Shown here: positions 8,630 through 16,899 of the stretch, one piece after another
Layout of the letters: every line of letters starts with the position of its first letter
How positions within the stretch are numbered: the stretch's first letter is position 1
NCBI RefSeq assembly: GCF_900111885.1
Contig: NZ_FOKG01000004.1
Coordinates: 110,154-174,153, forward strand
Direction: 5' to 3'
DNA length: 64,000 nt
From: Amycolatopsis marina
GTDB lineage: Bacteria; Actinomycetota; Actinomycetes; Mycobacteriales; Pseudonocardiaceae
Notes under the pieces: model-generated
The model's input: the letters and a program-made list of their open reading frames with translations, nothing else
Databases searched by the model: none
Told to the model about the DNA's origin: nothing
Translations under genes and position numbers: made by a program

Positions 8630-9148
8630 ATGAAGCTTCGTCGTGCCACGGCTGTGGCCCTGATGGCCGCATCGGTCACCATCGCACCAGCCGCGCTGGG
8701 GGGTGGCGCCCAGGCGCTCGCGGCGTGCCCCGAGGTGGGAAACGTGTACTACTCCATCTCGAACGGCGCCAAGAGCTGGCTGAAGACCAACCTCCGTAGC
8801 GACTACCTCAGGGGCCCGGGGACGATCACCTACAACAAGACCACCACGTCCTCGGTGAACGCGTCGGTCTCGGGCACGACCAGCGCCGAGGCGGGTGTCG
8901 TCTTCGCCAAGGCCAGCGTGTCTCTCAGCGTGACCGTTGGTGGAAGCTACTCCAAGTCCGACTCCTGGTCCTACGCCGCCCACGTGGCCTCGGGACAGAC
9001 CAAGCGCCTGCAGCAGTACAAGGAAAGCCGCTCCTTCACCGCGAAGAAGACGCGCATCGTCGCCCCCTGCACCACGCGGACGGACTGGACGCGCAAGTTC
9101 AACGCTCCGGTGAAGAGCGCCACCTACAAGTGGCAGCTCACCAGCTGA
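8630..9148 (+). CDS. Small secreted protein with beta-pore-former-like strand pattern
   Basis: 172 residues. A signal peptide (KLRRATAVALMAASV, cleavage near ALAACPE) leads into a mature domain of about 140 residues with two cysteines likely to pair. The centre is a run of alternating Ser/Thr and small hydrophobic residues (NKTTTSSVNASVSGTTS, then VSLSVTVGGSYSKSDSW). This resembles the stem region of aerolysin/ETX-MTX2-type pore formers and is also seen in unassigned actinobacterial secreted proteins. A strong ribosome site (AGGAGGT at 8476-8482) sits before an in-frame GTG at 8489, but that start would bury the signal peptide behind 47 residues, so I prefer the ATG at 8630. Confidence 0.65.
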   Translation: MKLRRATAVALMAASVTIAPAALGGGAQALAACPEVGNVYYSISNGAKSWLKTNLRSDYLRGPGTITYNKTTTSSVNASVSGTTSAEAGVVFAKASVSLSVTVGGSYSKSDSWSYAAHVASGQTKRLQQYKESRSFTAKKTRIVAPCTTRTDWTRKFNAPVKSATYKWQLTS

Positions 9149-9172
9149 TCTCGCGGTGGCGGTAGCCCCGGC

Positions 9173-9202
9173 ACGGCCTGGCGAACTCGTTCGCCAGGCC
9201 GT
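9173..9202. terminator. Rho-independent type terminator
   Basis: ACGGCCTGGCGAA and TTCGCCAGGCCGT form a 13-bp perfect stem with a CTCG loop followed by TTTC, 24 bases after the stop of the secreted-protein gene. Confidence 0.85.
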
Positions 9203-9232
9203 TTCTGTGAGCCAGGAAACGCGACGGGGGTC

Positions 9233-9258
9233 GTGTCGAACACGGCGATCGGGGGTAC
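9233..9258 (+). promoter_or_regulatory. Candidate SigF/SigB-type promoter for the DUF3072 gene
   Basis: GTGT (9233-9236), 16 bases, GGGTAC (9253-9258), 31 bases before the start codon. Fits G-N-N-T, N14-16, GGGTA(C/T). Confidence 0.6.
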
Positions 9259-9289
9259 CGCCCAGGTATCGGCGAACCGAAGGAGGACC

Positions 9290-9511
9290 ATGAGCGAGCA
9301 GCGCGGTCGTGACGAGGGTCAGGTGTCCCCGACCCCGGAGAAGGATCCCGGCGACTGGGTCACCGGGGACGAGCCGATGACCGGACCGCAACGGTCGTAT
9401 CTGCACACCCTGGCACAGGAGGCAGGTGTCGAGGTGCCGGACGGACTGTCCAAGGTCGAGGCGTCCCAGTGGATCGACCGGTTGCAGGAACAGACCGGCC
9501 GGGGCGACTGA
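9290..9511 (+). CDS. DUF3072 domain protein
   Basis: The 73-residue soluble protein has a polar N-terminus followed by the DUF3072 module (MTGPQRSYLHTLAQEAG, then LSKVEASQWIDRLQ), a short helix-rich fold related in sequence to SAP-like and DUF3043-type small domains. The ATG at 9290 has AAGGAGG at good spacing. DUF3072 proteins are common, uncharacterised stress-associated proteins in actinobacteria, and a SigF-like promoter lies just upstream. Confidence 0.85.
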   Translation: MSEQRGRDEGQVSPTPEKDPGDWVTGDEPMTGPQRSYLHTLAQEAGVEVPDGLSKVEASQWIDRLQEQTGRGD

Positions 9512-9522
9512 CCGCGGGCCAC

Positions 9523-9999
9523 TCACCCGCGCAGCGGCACGAACCTGCCCGTCTTGATCGCATCCAGCACGGGCAGGGTGTCGAACCTGCGCACGTTCTC
9601 ATCGCGCATGAAGAGCCGGTCCGACACCTCCCTGCACTCCCCGAGATCACGGGTGACCAGGATGACCAGGTAGTCCCACTCCCCGGCCAGGTCGTAGCAC
9701 TGCTGCACCCGTGGTTCGGCGAGCATGCGTTTTCTGAAGGACGCGTGATGTTCCGCGGACTCCCGGTCCAGCGTCACCAGGACGGCCGCGAGCGCCGTAC
9801 TTCCGGCCCTGCCCGGATCGATCACCGCGACCTGCCGCGTCAGGAGTCCCGCGGCGCGGTACCTGGTGAGTCTGCGCTGCACCGCGCTGGGCGAAAGGCC
9901 CACCTCGGCGCCGAGATCGTGCAACGGGCGGCCGGCGTCCTGTTGAACCAGATCCAGGAGATGCCGGTCGATCGCGTCGAGAACGAGTGGTTGTTGCAC
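9523..9999 (-). CDS. Lrp/AsnC family transcriptional regulator
   Basis: 158 residues. An N-terminal helix-turn-helix (LDAIDRHLLDLVQQDAG, then GLSPSAVQRRLTRYRAAGLL) is followed by an alpha-beta ligand-binding (RAM) domain with the usual DLAGEWDYLVILV core. The GTG at 9999 gives the standard family N-terminus; the longer frame reaches far into the divergent gene. It is divergent from a threonine-dehydratase-like gene with 99 bp between, so it probably controls that gene in response to an amino acid, as Lrp members often do. Confidence 0.9.
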   Translation of the reverse strand: MQQPLVLDAIDRHLLDLVQQDAGRPLHDLGAEVGLSPSAVQRRLTRYRAAGLLTRQVAVIDPGRAGSTALAAVLVTLDRESAEHHASFRKRMLAEPRVQQCYDLAGEWDYLVILVTRDLGECREVSDRLFMRDENVRRFDTLPVLDAIKTGRFVPLRG

Positions 10000-10098
10000 G
10001 CAATAATCTTGCGCGATCGCGGGAAAATATTCAATCGTGACCACCGATGGCCGTCCTAACGTGGGGTTCGTCGGCATCCGCCCTGAAGAGGAGTTTCC

Positions 10099-11064
10099 GT
10101 GCGAACCATGTCCCATCGCGACGACGAAGCCGTCGCCGAACTGTCGCTCACCCGCATCGCGAAGGCACACAGCGTGATCGATCCGGTGTTCCGGGACACC
10201 CCGCAGTTCGTGGACGAGCAACTGTGCGCGGAGCTGGGCAGGCGAGTACTGGTGAAGGTCGAGACGCTCAACCCGCTGCGCAGCTTCAAGGGACGCGGGG
10301 CGCAGGTGCTGGCACAGCGTTTCGCGGGAGGCACCACCCTCGTTTGCGAGTCCACCGGCAACTTCGGGCAGGCAGTGGGCTATGCGGCACTCCGCAGGGG
10401 TCTGCACGCGCACGTGTTCATGACCGCAGGGGGAAACCCGGCCAAGATCGCCCGGATGCGGGGCTTCGGCGTGCGCGTGCACGAGACGTCGGGTGACGCA
10501 CGGGAGGCCGCCGTGGCTTTCGCGGCCGAACGGGCCGACCGGGTGTTCGTGGAGGACGGCGACGATCCGGCGATCGCCGAAGGCGCGGGCACGATCGGCG
10601 TCGAACTGCTCGCGTCGGGCCCTGTCGACACTGTGGTGGTGCCCGTCGGAGACGGCAGCCTGATCACCGGCATCGCCCGCTGGATCAAGGACCGCTCCCC
10701 CGGCACCCGAGTCGTCGGTGTCTGTGCCGCGGGGGCGACGAGCGTCGCGGAGAGCTGGCGGACCGGGGAGGTGGTGAGCAGGCGGCCGGACACGATCGCC
10801 GAGGGGATCCGGATCGAGCGGCCCGTGCCGTCTTCGCTGGCCCGCATGCGGGGTTTGGTCGACGACATCGTCCTGGTCGACGACTCGGCGATGCTGACCG
10901 CGATCCACACCGCCGCGGTCACGCTGGGCATCGTGCTGGAACCCTCGGGTGCCGCGGGGCTTGCCGCGATCGCCGGGCATGACCTGCCGGGTGATCTCGT
11001 CGCGACAATCCTCACCGGGTCGAATCTCGACCCTTCCCTGTTCGGGACGGTCTTTCCGCGCTGA
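10099..11064 (+). CDS. PLP-dependent threonine/serine dehydratase-like enzyme
   Basis: 321 residues of the fold-type II PLP family. The Schiff-base lysine is in NPLRSFKGRGA, the phosphate and carboxylate contacts are in CESTGNFGQAV, and a Gly-rich loop appears at VVVPVGDGSLITG. The expected chemistry is deamination of L-threonine or L-serine to a 2-oxoacid. There is no C-terminal ACT domain, so it resembles the short catabolic or racemase-like members. The GTG at 10099 follows GAGGAG at 5-6 bases; an ATG lies three codons later. Divergent Lrp-type regulation is likely. Confidence 0.88.
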   Translation: MRTMSHRDDEAVAELSLTRIAKAHSVIDPVFRDTPQFVDEQLCAELGRRVLVKVETLNPLRSFKGRGAQVLAQRFAGGTTLVCESTGNFGQAVGYAALRRGLHAHVFMTAGGNPAKIARMRGFGVRVHETSGDAREAAVAFAAERADRVFVEDGDDPAIAEGAGTIGVELLASGPVDTVVVPVGDGSLITGIARWIKDRSPGTRVVGVCAAGATSVAESWRTGEVVSRRPDTIAEGIRIERPVPSSLARMRGLVDDIVLVDDSAMLTAIHTAAVTLGIVLEPSGAAGLAAIAGHDLPGDLVATILTGSNLDPSLFGTVFPR

Positions 11065-11123
11065 GCGTGCCCCTGCCCGGGGGAGACTCCGACGGCGTCG
11101 GGGTGGTGGGCCACAATGACGCG

Positions 11124-11471
11124 GTGACCACTTTGCTGGACGTGAGTACCCCCGCCACCCGTTTCCGGCTCGTCGCCGTCGCCGAGGCGATCTCCTGGGC
11201 AGGCCTGTTGACCGGCATGTTCTTCAAGTACGTCGTGGTGCACAACGAGATCGGCGTCAAGATCTTCGGGCCGATCCACGGCGCGGTCTTCGTCGCCTAC
11301 ATCGCGATCGCGCTCTGGGTGACCCGGCCACTGGGATGGAGCAAACGCACGATGGTGATCGGGCTTCTCGCCAGTATCCCGCCGTTCGGCTCCGTGTGGT
11401 TCGAGCGCTGGGCGGCACGGCGTGGCGCCATGGGTGAGCTCTCCACCGGACAGGGCGAGCCGAAGGGGTGA
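11124..11471 (+). CDS. DUF3817 family integral membrane protein
   Basis: 115 residues with three predicted membrane segments (LVAVAEAISWAGLLTG, IHGAVFVAYIAIAL, MVIGLLASIPPFG). The spacing of Glu in the first helix and His in the second is typical of DUF3817. The GTG at 11124 lies six bases after CACAAT, so the message may be leaderless; the longer frame from 11067 has no clear ribosome site. Function unknown. Confidence 0.82.
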   Translation: MTTLLDVSTPATRFRLVAVAEAISWAGLLTGMFFKYVVVHNEIGVKIFGPIHGAVFVAYIAIALWVTRPLGWSKRTMVIGLLASIPPFGSVWFERWAARRGAMGELSTGQGEPKG

Positions 11472-11472
11472 A

Positions 11473-11500
11473 GCGGTGGGCCGCATGTCCGGCCCACCGC
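11473..11500. terminator. Bidirectional hairpin between DUF3817 gene and copA
   Basis: GCGGTGGGCCG and CGGCCCACCGC are separated by CATGTC, lying between two convergent genes. Confidence 0.75.
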
Positions 11501-11520
11501 CGCATCACCCCTGCCGCGAC

Positions 11521-13852
11521 TCAGGTGAGCACAGCGGGCTGCTGTGTCCTGCCGTCGGCGGGTGCCGCCGCGCCGGTGACCGTGCTCCGGAACGCACGCA
11601 ACCGCAGGCTGTTGCTCACCACGAAGACCGAGCTGAAGGCCATCGCGGCCCCCGCGAGCATCGGGTTGAGCAGACCGGCCGCAGCCAGTGGCAGGGCCGC
11701 CACGTTGTAGGCAAACGCCCAGAACAGGTTTCCCTTGATCGTGCGCAGTGTCCTCCGCGACAGCCGGATGGCGTCGACGGCCGCCCGCAGATCACCCCGG
11801 ACCAGCGTGAGGTCCCCTGCCTCGATGGCCACATCGGTGCCGGTTCCCATGGCGAGGCCCAGGTCGGCCTGCGCCAGTGCCGCCGCGTCGTTCACCCCGT
11901 CGCCGACCATGGCCACCACGTGACCTTCGGCCTGCAACCTGGCGACAACGTCGACCTTGTCCCTCGGCAGCACCTCGGCGATCACGGCACCGTCTCCCTC
12001 GATCCCCACCTCGGCGGCTACCGAGCGGGCGACGGCGTCGTTGTCGCCGGTGAGCAGCACCGGGGTCAGCCCGAGGCCACGTAGCTGGGAGATCGCCTCG
12101 GCCGACGTCGGCTTGACGGTGTCGGCGATCACGAGAATCGCCTTCGCCCGCCCGTCCCAGCCGACGGCGATCGCCGTGCTGCCCTGCCGTTCGGCGGCGG
12201 CCTTGGCCTCGGCCAGTTCGTCCGGCAGGTGCACGCTCCACTGCTCCAGCAGCGCGGTCCTGCCCGCGATCACCGCGTGACCGTCGACCACTCCCTGCAC
12301 CCCGAGGCCCTCGGTGCTGGTGAAGTCCTCGACGTCACCCAGCTCACCGACCCGGTCCCGCGCCCCTCTGGCGATGGCGCGGGCCACTGGATGCTCCGAG
12401 GCGTTCTCCAGCGCTCCGGCGAGGCGCAGCACCTCGTCGGACTCGACGCCGGGAACGGTCAGCACGTCCACGAGGGCCATCTGCCCCGTCGTGATGGTGC
12501 CGGTCTTGTCGAGCACGATCGTGTCCACCCTGCGAGTGGATTCGAGCACCTCCGGCCCCTTGATCAGGATGCCCAGCTGGGCACCCCGCCCGGTGCCGAC
12601 AAGCAGCGCGGTCGGCGTGGCCAAACCGAGCGCGCAAGGGCAGGCGATGATCAACACGGCCACGGCGGCGGTGAACGCCGCCGACACCGGGCTGCCCGCA
12701 CCGAGCCAGAAGGCCAGCGTCCCGACGGCCAGTGCGATCACGATGGGCACGAACACCGCGGACACCCGGTCCGCCAGGCGTTGCACGGCGGCCTTGCCCG
12801 TCTGCGCCTCCTCGACGAGGGTGGCCGGCCATCTGCGCGAGTTGCGTGTCGGAGCCGATCCGGGTGGCACGCACGACCAGCCGCCCGCCAGCGTTGACCG
12901 TGGCGCCCACGACGTCGTCACCCGGGCCGACCTCGACCGGTACCGACTCGCCCGTGAGCATGCTGGCGTCGACCGCGGAGTTGCCCTCTTCGATCACCCC
13001 GTCGGTCGCGATCTTCTCCCCTGGCCGGACGACGAACCGGTCGCCGACCGCCAGCGCACTGGTGGGAATCCGCTCTTCACGACCCTCGCGGAGCACGGCG
13101 ACGTCCTTGGCGCCGAGTTCGAGCAGTGCCCGCAGGGCCGCTCCGGCCCTGCGCTTCGACCGCGCCTCGAAGTACCGTCCCGCCAGGATGAAGGTGGTGA
13201 CGCCGGCTGCCACCTCGAGGTAGATGTTCGCGTCCCCGCTCATCCGCTCGATGGTGAACTCGAACGGATGCGTCATTCCGGGGACTCCCGCGCTGCCGAA
13301 CAGCAGCGCGTACAGCGACCAGAGGAACGCGGCCGTCGTACCCATCGACACCAGCGTGTCCATGGTGGCGGCACCGTGCCGCAGGTTCGCCAGCGCTGCC
13401 TTGTGGAACGGCCACGCTCCCCACACCAGCACCGGCGCGGCCAGCGTGAGTGAGATCCACTGCCAGTAGGTGAACTGCAGCGCGGGCACCATGGCCATCG
13501 CGATCACGGGTACCGACAGCACGGTGGCGACGATCAACCGCTGCCGCAGGGGCCCGGTGGCGTCCTCCCGCTCGGCGACCGACTCGCCGTCCGGCTCCTC
13601 CCGCCGCGGAGCGGGCAGCGCCGCGGAGTAGCCCGCCGCCTCGACCGCTTCGATCAGCACACCCGGGTCGAGTTCGGCAGGACCGGTGACCTTGGCCTTC
13701 TCGGTGGCGTAGTTGACCGTGGCGCTGACCCCGTCGAGCTTGTTCAGCTTGCGCTCGATGCGCATCGCGCACGAGGCGCAGGTCATGCCGTCGATCGTGA
13801 GTTCGAAGTCCCGCCCCGCTACCTGCTGGGTGTCGCGCACGTTGGCGCTCAT
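11521..13852 (-). pseudogene. copA: Copper-exporting P1B-type ATPase CopA, frameshifted
   Basis: All domains of a CopA pump are present but split over two frames. The first frame (13852 to about 12830) has a heavy-metal domain (GMTCASC), four membrane segments and the actuator motif MLTGESVPV. The second (about 12826 to 11521) has the metal-binding helix [11 protein letters not shown], the phosphorylation site [11 protein letters not shown]-containing ATP-binding motifs and GDGVNDA. The frames meet after DTQLAQMA, where the DNA reads GGCCGGCC (12823-12830). Removing one GGCC restores the expected continuation into [11 protein letters not shown]. The cause is either a recent 4-bp duplication or a sequencing error. 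The ATG at 13852 has GGAGCGCC upstream. Copper-inducible control by CsoR is expected. Confidence 0.85.
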
Positions 13853-13877
13853 CGTGGCGCTCCTTCCGTCTCGCGCT

Positions 13878-14840
13878 TCAGCCGTGGCCATGTCCGTCAC
13901 CGCCTTCGCCATCAGCGTCCTGGGACGTGACCTGCGGAGCCGGGACGCGGGAAGCGTCCGCGGTGCTGACGGTGAACTCCGCGGTACGCACCTCGCCCTC
14001 GTGCCGGAAGTCCAGGAACAACCGGTAGGTGCCCGCGGAGGGAACCTCGGCGTGAAAGGTGACACCGGGTCCCGCCGCCGTCCTGCCGTCACCCGGAACC
14101 CCGTCCGGATGCACGTGGAGATAGGCGAGATCGCCGGCCCGCAGCGCCACCAGGTGCCCGTAGGCGCCGAGGTAGGGCCGCAGGTCGGTCACCACACGAC
14201 CGTTCCTGGTCACCGTCGCCGTGACGGGCGACGACTGTCCGGGCACGAGGTCTCCGGAGAGGCGCACCTGATAGCCGTCCACGTTCGCCGTGGCGGAGGG
14301 CTTGTGGTCGACGGGCCGGAAGTCACCGGGGACCGCCAGGTCGACACCTAGGGTGACGGCGTCCCCGCCGGTGGGGGCGAAATCGGCGAAGGCCCGGTAG
14401 CTGCCCGCCATGGGGACGGACAGCGGCACCGTCCAGGTGCCGTCGGCCGCCATGGTGGGGTGCACATGCTGGAACTCGGCGGTATCGCGGCGCACGACGA
14501 TCAGATGCATGCGCTTCTCGTGTTCCACGTCGAACCCGGTGACGGGCCGCCCGTCCGGACCGAGAACGCGGAAGGTGAAGGGCTGGTTCGCACCCGGCTC
14601 GAGCGTCGTACGAGTGGGCGTGAGGGTGTAACCGCCCCTGGACGACGCCAGCCCGCCGGGCTGGTTCTGCTCGGCTCCCGCGACGGTGTCGCTGTGGTCG
14701 TCCCCGCGTGCGGCGTCCTCAGCGCCGAGCGCACCGGCGGTGCCGGTGAAGGGACCGACAGCGGAGCCGATCGCCATGGCGCCACCAGCGACCAGGACGA
14801 GCGCCACACCGTAGGCGGAAAGCTTGATTGCAGTGTTCAT
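13878..14840 (-). CDS. Copper-operon envelope protein with cupredoxin-like domains
   Basis: 320 residues. An N-terminal signal anchor ([17 protein letters not shown]) is followed by two beta-sandwich-like halves rich in His and Met ([17 protein letters not shown], later AYLHVHPDG) and a His/Asp/Gly tail ([11 protein letters not shown]). Such proteins recur between copZ and copA in actinobacteria and probably bind copper outside the membrane. This role is inferred from context and histidine placement. It lies in the same operon, 25 bp upstream of copA. Confidence 0.75.
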   Translation of the reverse strand: MNTAIKLSAYGVALVLVAGGAMAIGSAVGPFTGTAGALGAEDAARGDDHSDTVAGAEQNQPGGLASSRGGYTLTPTRTTLEPGANQPFTFRVLGPDGRPVTGFDVEHEKRMHLIVVRRDTAEFQHVHPTMAADGTWTVPLSVPMAGSYRAFADFAPTGGDAVTLGVDLAVPGDFRPVDHKPSATANVDGYQVRLSGDLVPGQSSPVTATVTRNGRVVTDLRPYLGAYGHLVALRAGDLAYLHVHPDGVPGDGRTAAGPGVTFHAEVPSAGTYRLFLDFRHEGEVRTAEFTVSTADASRVPAPQVTSQDADGEGGDGHGHG

Positions 14841-14890
14841 GTCCGTTCCTCACAGCGGGCTGCGGACCCGCGGCTTGAGGAGCTGACGCC

Positions 14891-15097
14891 TCAGGCGGTC
14901 AGCTCGTATCCGGCTTCCTCGACGGCAGCGCGTACCTGCTCGGTACCGACTTCCCGCGCGCTGGTGACGGTGACCGCGCCGGTGGGCAGGTCGACCGACA
15001 CGTTGGTGACGCCCTCGATCTCGCTGACCTCCTCGGTCACGGAGCGAACGCAGTGGCCGCAGGTCATGCCCTTCACTGTGTAGGTGCTCTCAGCCAT
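14891..15097 (-). CDS. copZ: Copper chaperone CopZ
   Basis: A 68-residue single heavy-metal-associated domain with the metal motif GMTCGHC at residues 9-15 and the ferredoxin-like pattern ending EAGYELTA. It would hand Cu(I) to the CopA ATPase encoded downstream in the same operon. ATG at 15097, with AGGAGAC before it. Confidence 0.93.
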   Translation of the reverse strand: MAESTYTVKGMTCGHCVRSVTEEVSEIEGVTNVSVDLPTGAVTVTSAREVGTEQVRAAVEEAGYELTA

Positions 15098-15146
15098 GGT
15101 GATGTCTCCTTACTCGTGGTGAACGGGTTCTGTGCGACTGAAGACG

Positions 15147-15428
15147 TCAGGAGCGGACCAGACGGGCGATGGCCTCGCTGGCTTCACGGACCTTCTCGTC
15201 GGCCGTGTCGCCGCCCTGGGCGACCGCCTCGGCGACACAGTGCCGCAGGTGCTCGTCCATCAGGCCCAGTGAGACCGACTGCAGTGCCTTGGTGGCCGCC
15301 GAGATCTGCGTCAGCACGTCGATGCAGTACTCGTCGTTCTCCACCATTCGCTGCAGCCCGCGAATCTGCCCTTCGATCCGGCGCAACCGCTTCAGGTACG
15401 CGTCCTTGTCTCCGGTGTATCCCCGCAT
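15147..15428 (-). CDS. csoR: Copper-sensing repressor CsoR
   Basis: 93 residues of the all-helical CsoR/RcnR family (KRLRRIEGQIRGLQRMV). The Cu(I) ligands are in the standard x-Cys35, His60, Cys64 arrangement (DEYC, then DEHLRHC). I start at the ATG at 15428, which matches the family N-terminus, rather than 11 codons upstream. It is first gene of the csoR-copZ-copA group and should repress it until Cu(I) binds. Confidence 0.93.
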   Translation of the reverse strand: MRGYTGDKDAYLKRLRRIEGQIRGLQRMVENDEYCIDVLTQISAATKALQSVSLGLMDEHLRHCVAEAVAQGGDTADEKVREASEAIARLVRS

Positions 15429-15525
15429 GAGCCTCTCCTCTGCTTCTGCCGACGGCTCCACAGACGATACCCCTTACCCCTACTGACCGGAGTCCGGAGC
15501 CACTGTTTCACCGACAGCACATTTG

Positions 15526-15540
15526 TACCCCCTGGGGGTA
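15526..15540. promoter_or_regulatory. CsoR operator
   Basis: TACCCCCTGGGGGTA is a perfect palindrome of the known CsoR type, about 100 bp upstream of csoR. Related half sites occur at 15467-15482 (ATACCCCTTACCCCTA) and at 15739-15751 in front of the divergent gene, so both directions may respond to copper. Confidence 0.8.
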
Positions 15541-15765
15541 TCGGCGTCAAGGTGACGCATATCGCCGCCGCAGCACAGCCGAAGTGTCCACTGGTGACCA
15601 GTGCGGCCACCAGAATGCCGATACTTCTTGAGCTTCCAACGCCAACCAGGGGGCCGAGGCTTGACATTAAGCGTCAATGTGGACAGCAACGGAATACTCC
15701 GCCGCCGCATGTGGTTCACTGCTGCCAACACGCTCACATACCCCCCACCCGTAAGGAGTAGTACC

Positions 15766-16311
15766 ATGTCGGCGTCCGAGGACCTCATGCGACACCTGGA
15801 CCCACTGGAACCCGCGGAGGCGCCACAGAAGTCACGCGAGCTGCTGACCCAGATCATCGAGCGTCACGGCTCGGCGGGCGACATGATCCGCACCATGGCT
15901 CACTCCCCCGCCGTGCTGCAGGGCTACCTCGACTTCTCTCGCGCCATGAAGCGGACCAGGCTCCCCCGAGCGCTCAGCGAGAAGATCTCCCTCGCGGTCC
16001 AGGAATGGATCGGCTGCGCACTCTGCCTCGAAGCGCACGCCGAGGCGGGCCGCGCCGCGGGGCTGACCGAGACCGACATCGCGCTGGCCCGGGATGCGAC
16101 AGCGACCGACCGGCGTGAGGCCGCACTGGTGTCGTTCGGACTACGTGTGCTGGCAGAGCCCTCGTCGATCACGAACGACGACGTCGCGGGACTGCGGGCC
16201 CACGGATGGAGCGACCGGCTCATCGCCGACGTCGTCGGACTGGTCGCACTCAACCAGCTGACCGGCTCGTTCAACCTGGTTGCGGGTATCGAGCCGACCG
16301 CCCCGAACTAG
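15766..16311 (+). CDS. Carboxymuconolactone decarboxylase/AhpD-like protein
   Basis: 181 residues. The CMD/AhpD fold is shown by the redox motif GCALCLEAHAEAGRAAG (CxxC with the following His) at about residues 83-95, and by the helical flanks. Such proteins are peroxidase-associated thiol reductases. The start has AAGGAG at good spacing. A CsoR-like half site in its upstream region and the divergent csoR make copper or oxidative-stress induction plausible; that link is inference. Confidence 0.82.
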   Translation: MSASEDLMRHLDPLEPAEAPQKSRELLTQIIERHGSAGDMIRTMAHSPAVLQGYLDFSRAMKRTRLPRALSEKISLAVQEWIGCALCLEAHAEAGRAAGLTETDIALARDATATDRREAALVSFGLRVLAEPSSITNDDVAGLRAHGWSDRLIADVVGLVALNQLTGSFNLVAGIEPTAPN

Positions 16312-16466
16312 ACGTTTGGCTATCGCCGAACCGAGCAACCCCCTTCTGCGGCTGGTCACCCCCCGGCACGGGGGTTGCCGTCTGCCCCCACATCAAGTCG
16401 CGGGCGCAGACGCGGAGGAATACGGTCAGAAGTTCCGGCACGAGCGAGCGGGAGGTGCAGGACCGG

Positions 16467-16814
16467 GTGAATGTCGAGGGAACGCTGCTCCTGCTCGCAC
16501 TGACCCTCCTGGTCACCGCGGGCATGTACGGGATCGCGTTCCTGGTCCGTCTGGGTAGGACGATCGCCGACGTGCGCCCCTTTCTTTCCGGGCATCCCCC
16601 CGCCGAGCACGCGCTCTCCCGCTATCACGTGCGCTGGTACGCGGTCACGATGATCTTCCTCGCCTTCGACATGGAGATGGTGTTCATGTACCCCTGGGCG
16701 CTGGTGGTCGCGAAGACCGGCCTGTCGGCGGTGGTGGAGATGTTCGTCTTTCTGGCGATCCTCATGGTCGGCGTCGTCTACGCCTGGCGAGAGGGGGCGC
16801 TGCGGTGGACCTGA
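16467..16814 (+). CDS. nuoA: NADH-quinone oxidoreductase subunit A-like protein
   Basis: 115 residues with three membrane helices. The NuoA signature is clear: a Ser-rich loop (ALSRYHVRWYAVTMIFLAFDMEMVFMYPWAL) carrying the conserved acidic FDMEMVF segment, followed by the last helix with FLAILMVGVVYAWREGAL. The GTG at 16467 with GGGAGG upstream gives the normal family length; the frame extends 87 codons further up without similarity. First gene of the Nuo-like membrane-arm operon. Confidence 0.85.
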   Translation: MNVEGTLLLLALTLLVTAGMYGIAFLVRLGRTIADVRPFLSGHPPAEHALSRYHVRWYAVTMIFLAFDMEMVFMYPWALVVAKTGLSAVVEMFVFLAILMVGVVYAWREGALRWT

Positions 16815-16899
16815 GAGAGCTTCTGAGAACGACGCTGACGTGCGGTGGCGAGTGGAAGAACGCGTATGGCGAAAGCCCGCGAGCGGGGAGGCGGGGCGC

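Noticed and set aside
12344..14092. Programmed frameshifting in copA, as in E. coli
   Set aside because: In E. coli the shift occurs after the first metal-binding domain at a slippery run and yields a free chaperone. Here the break lies between the actuator and the CPC helix, with no slippery run, and a separate copZ exists.
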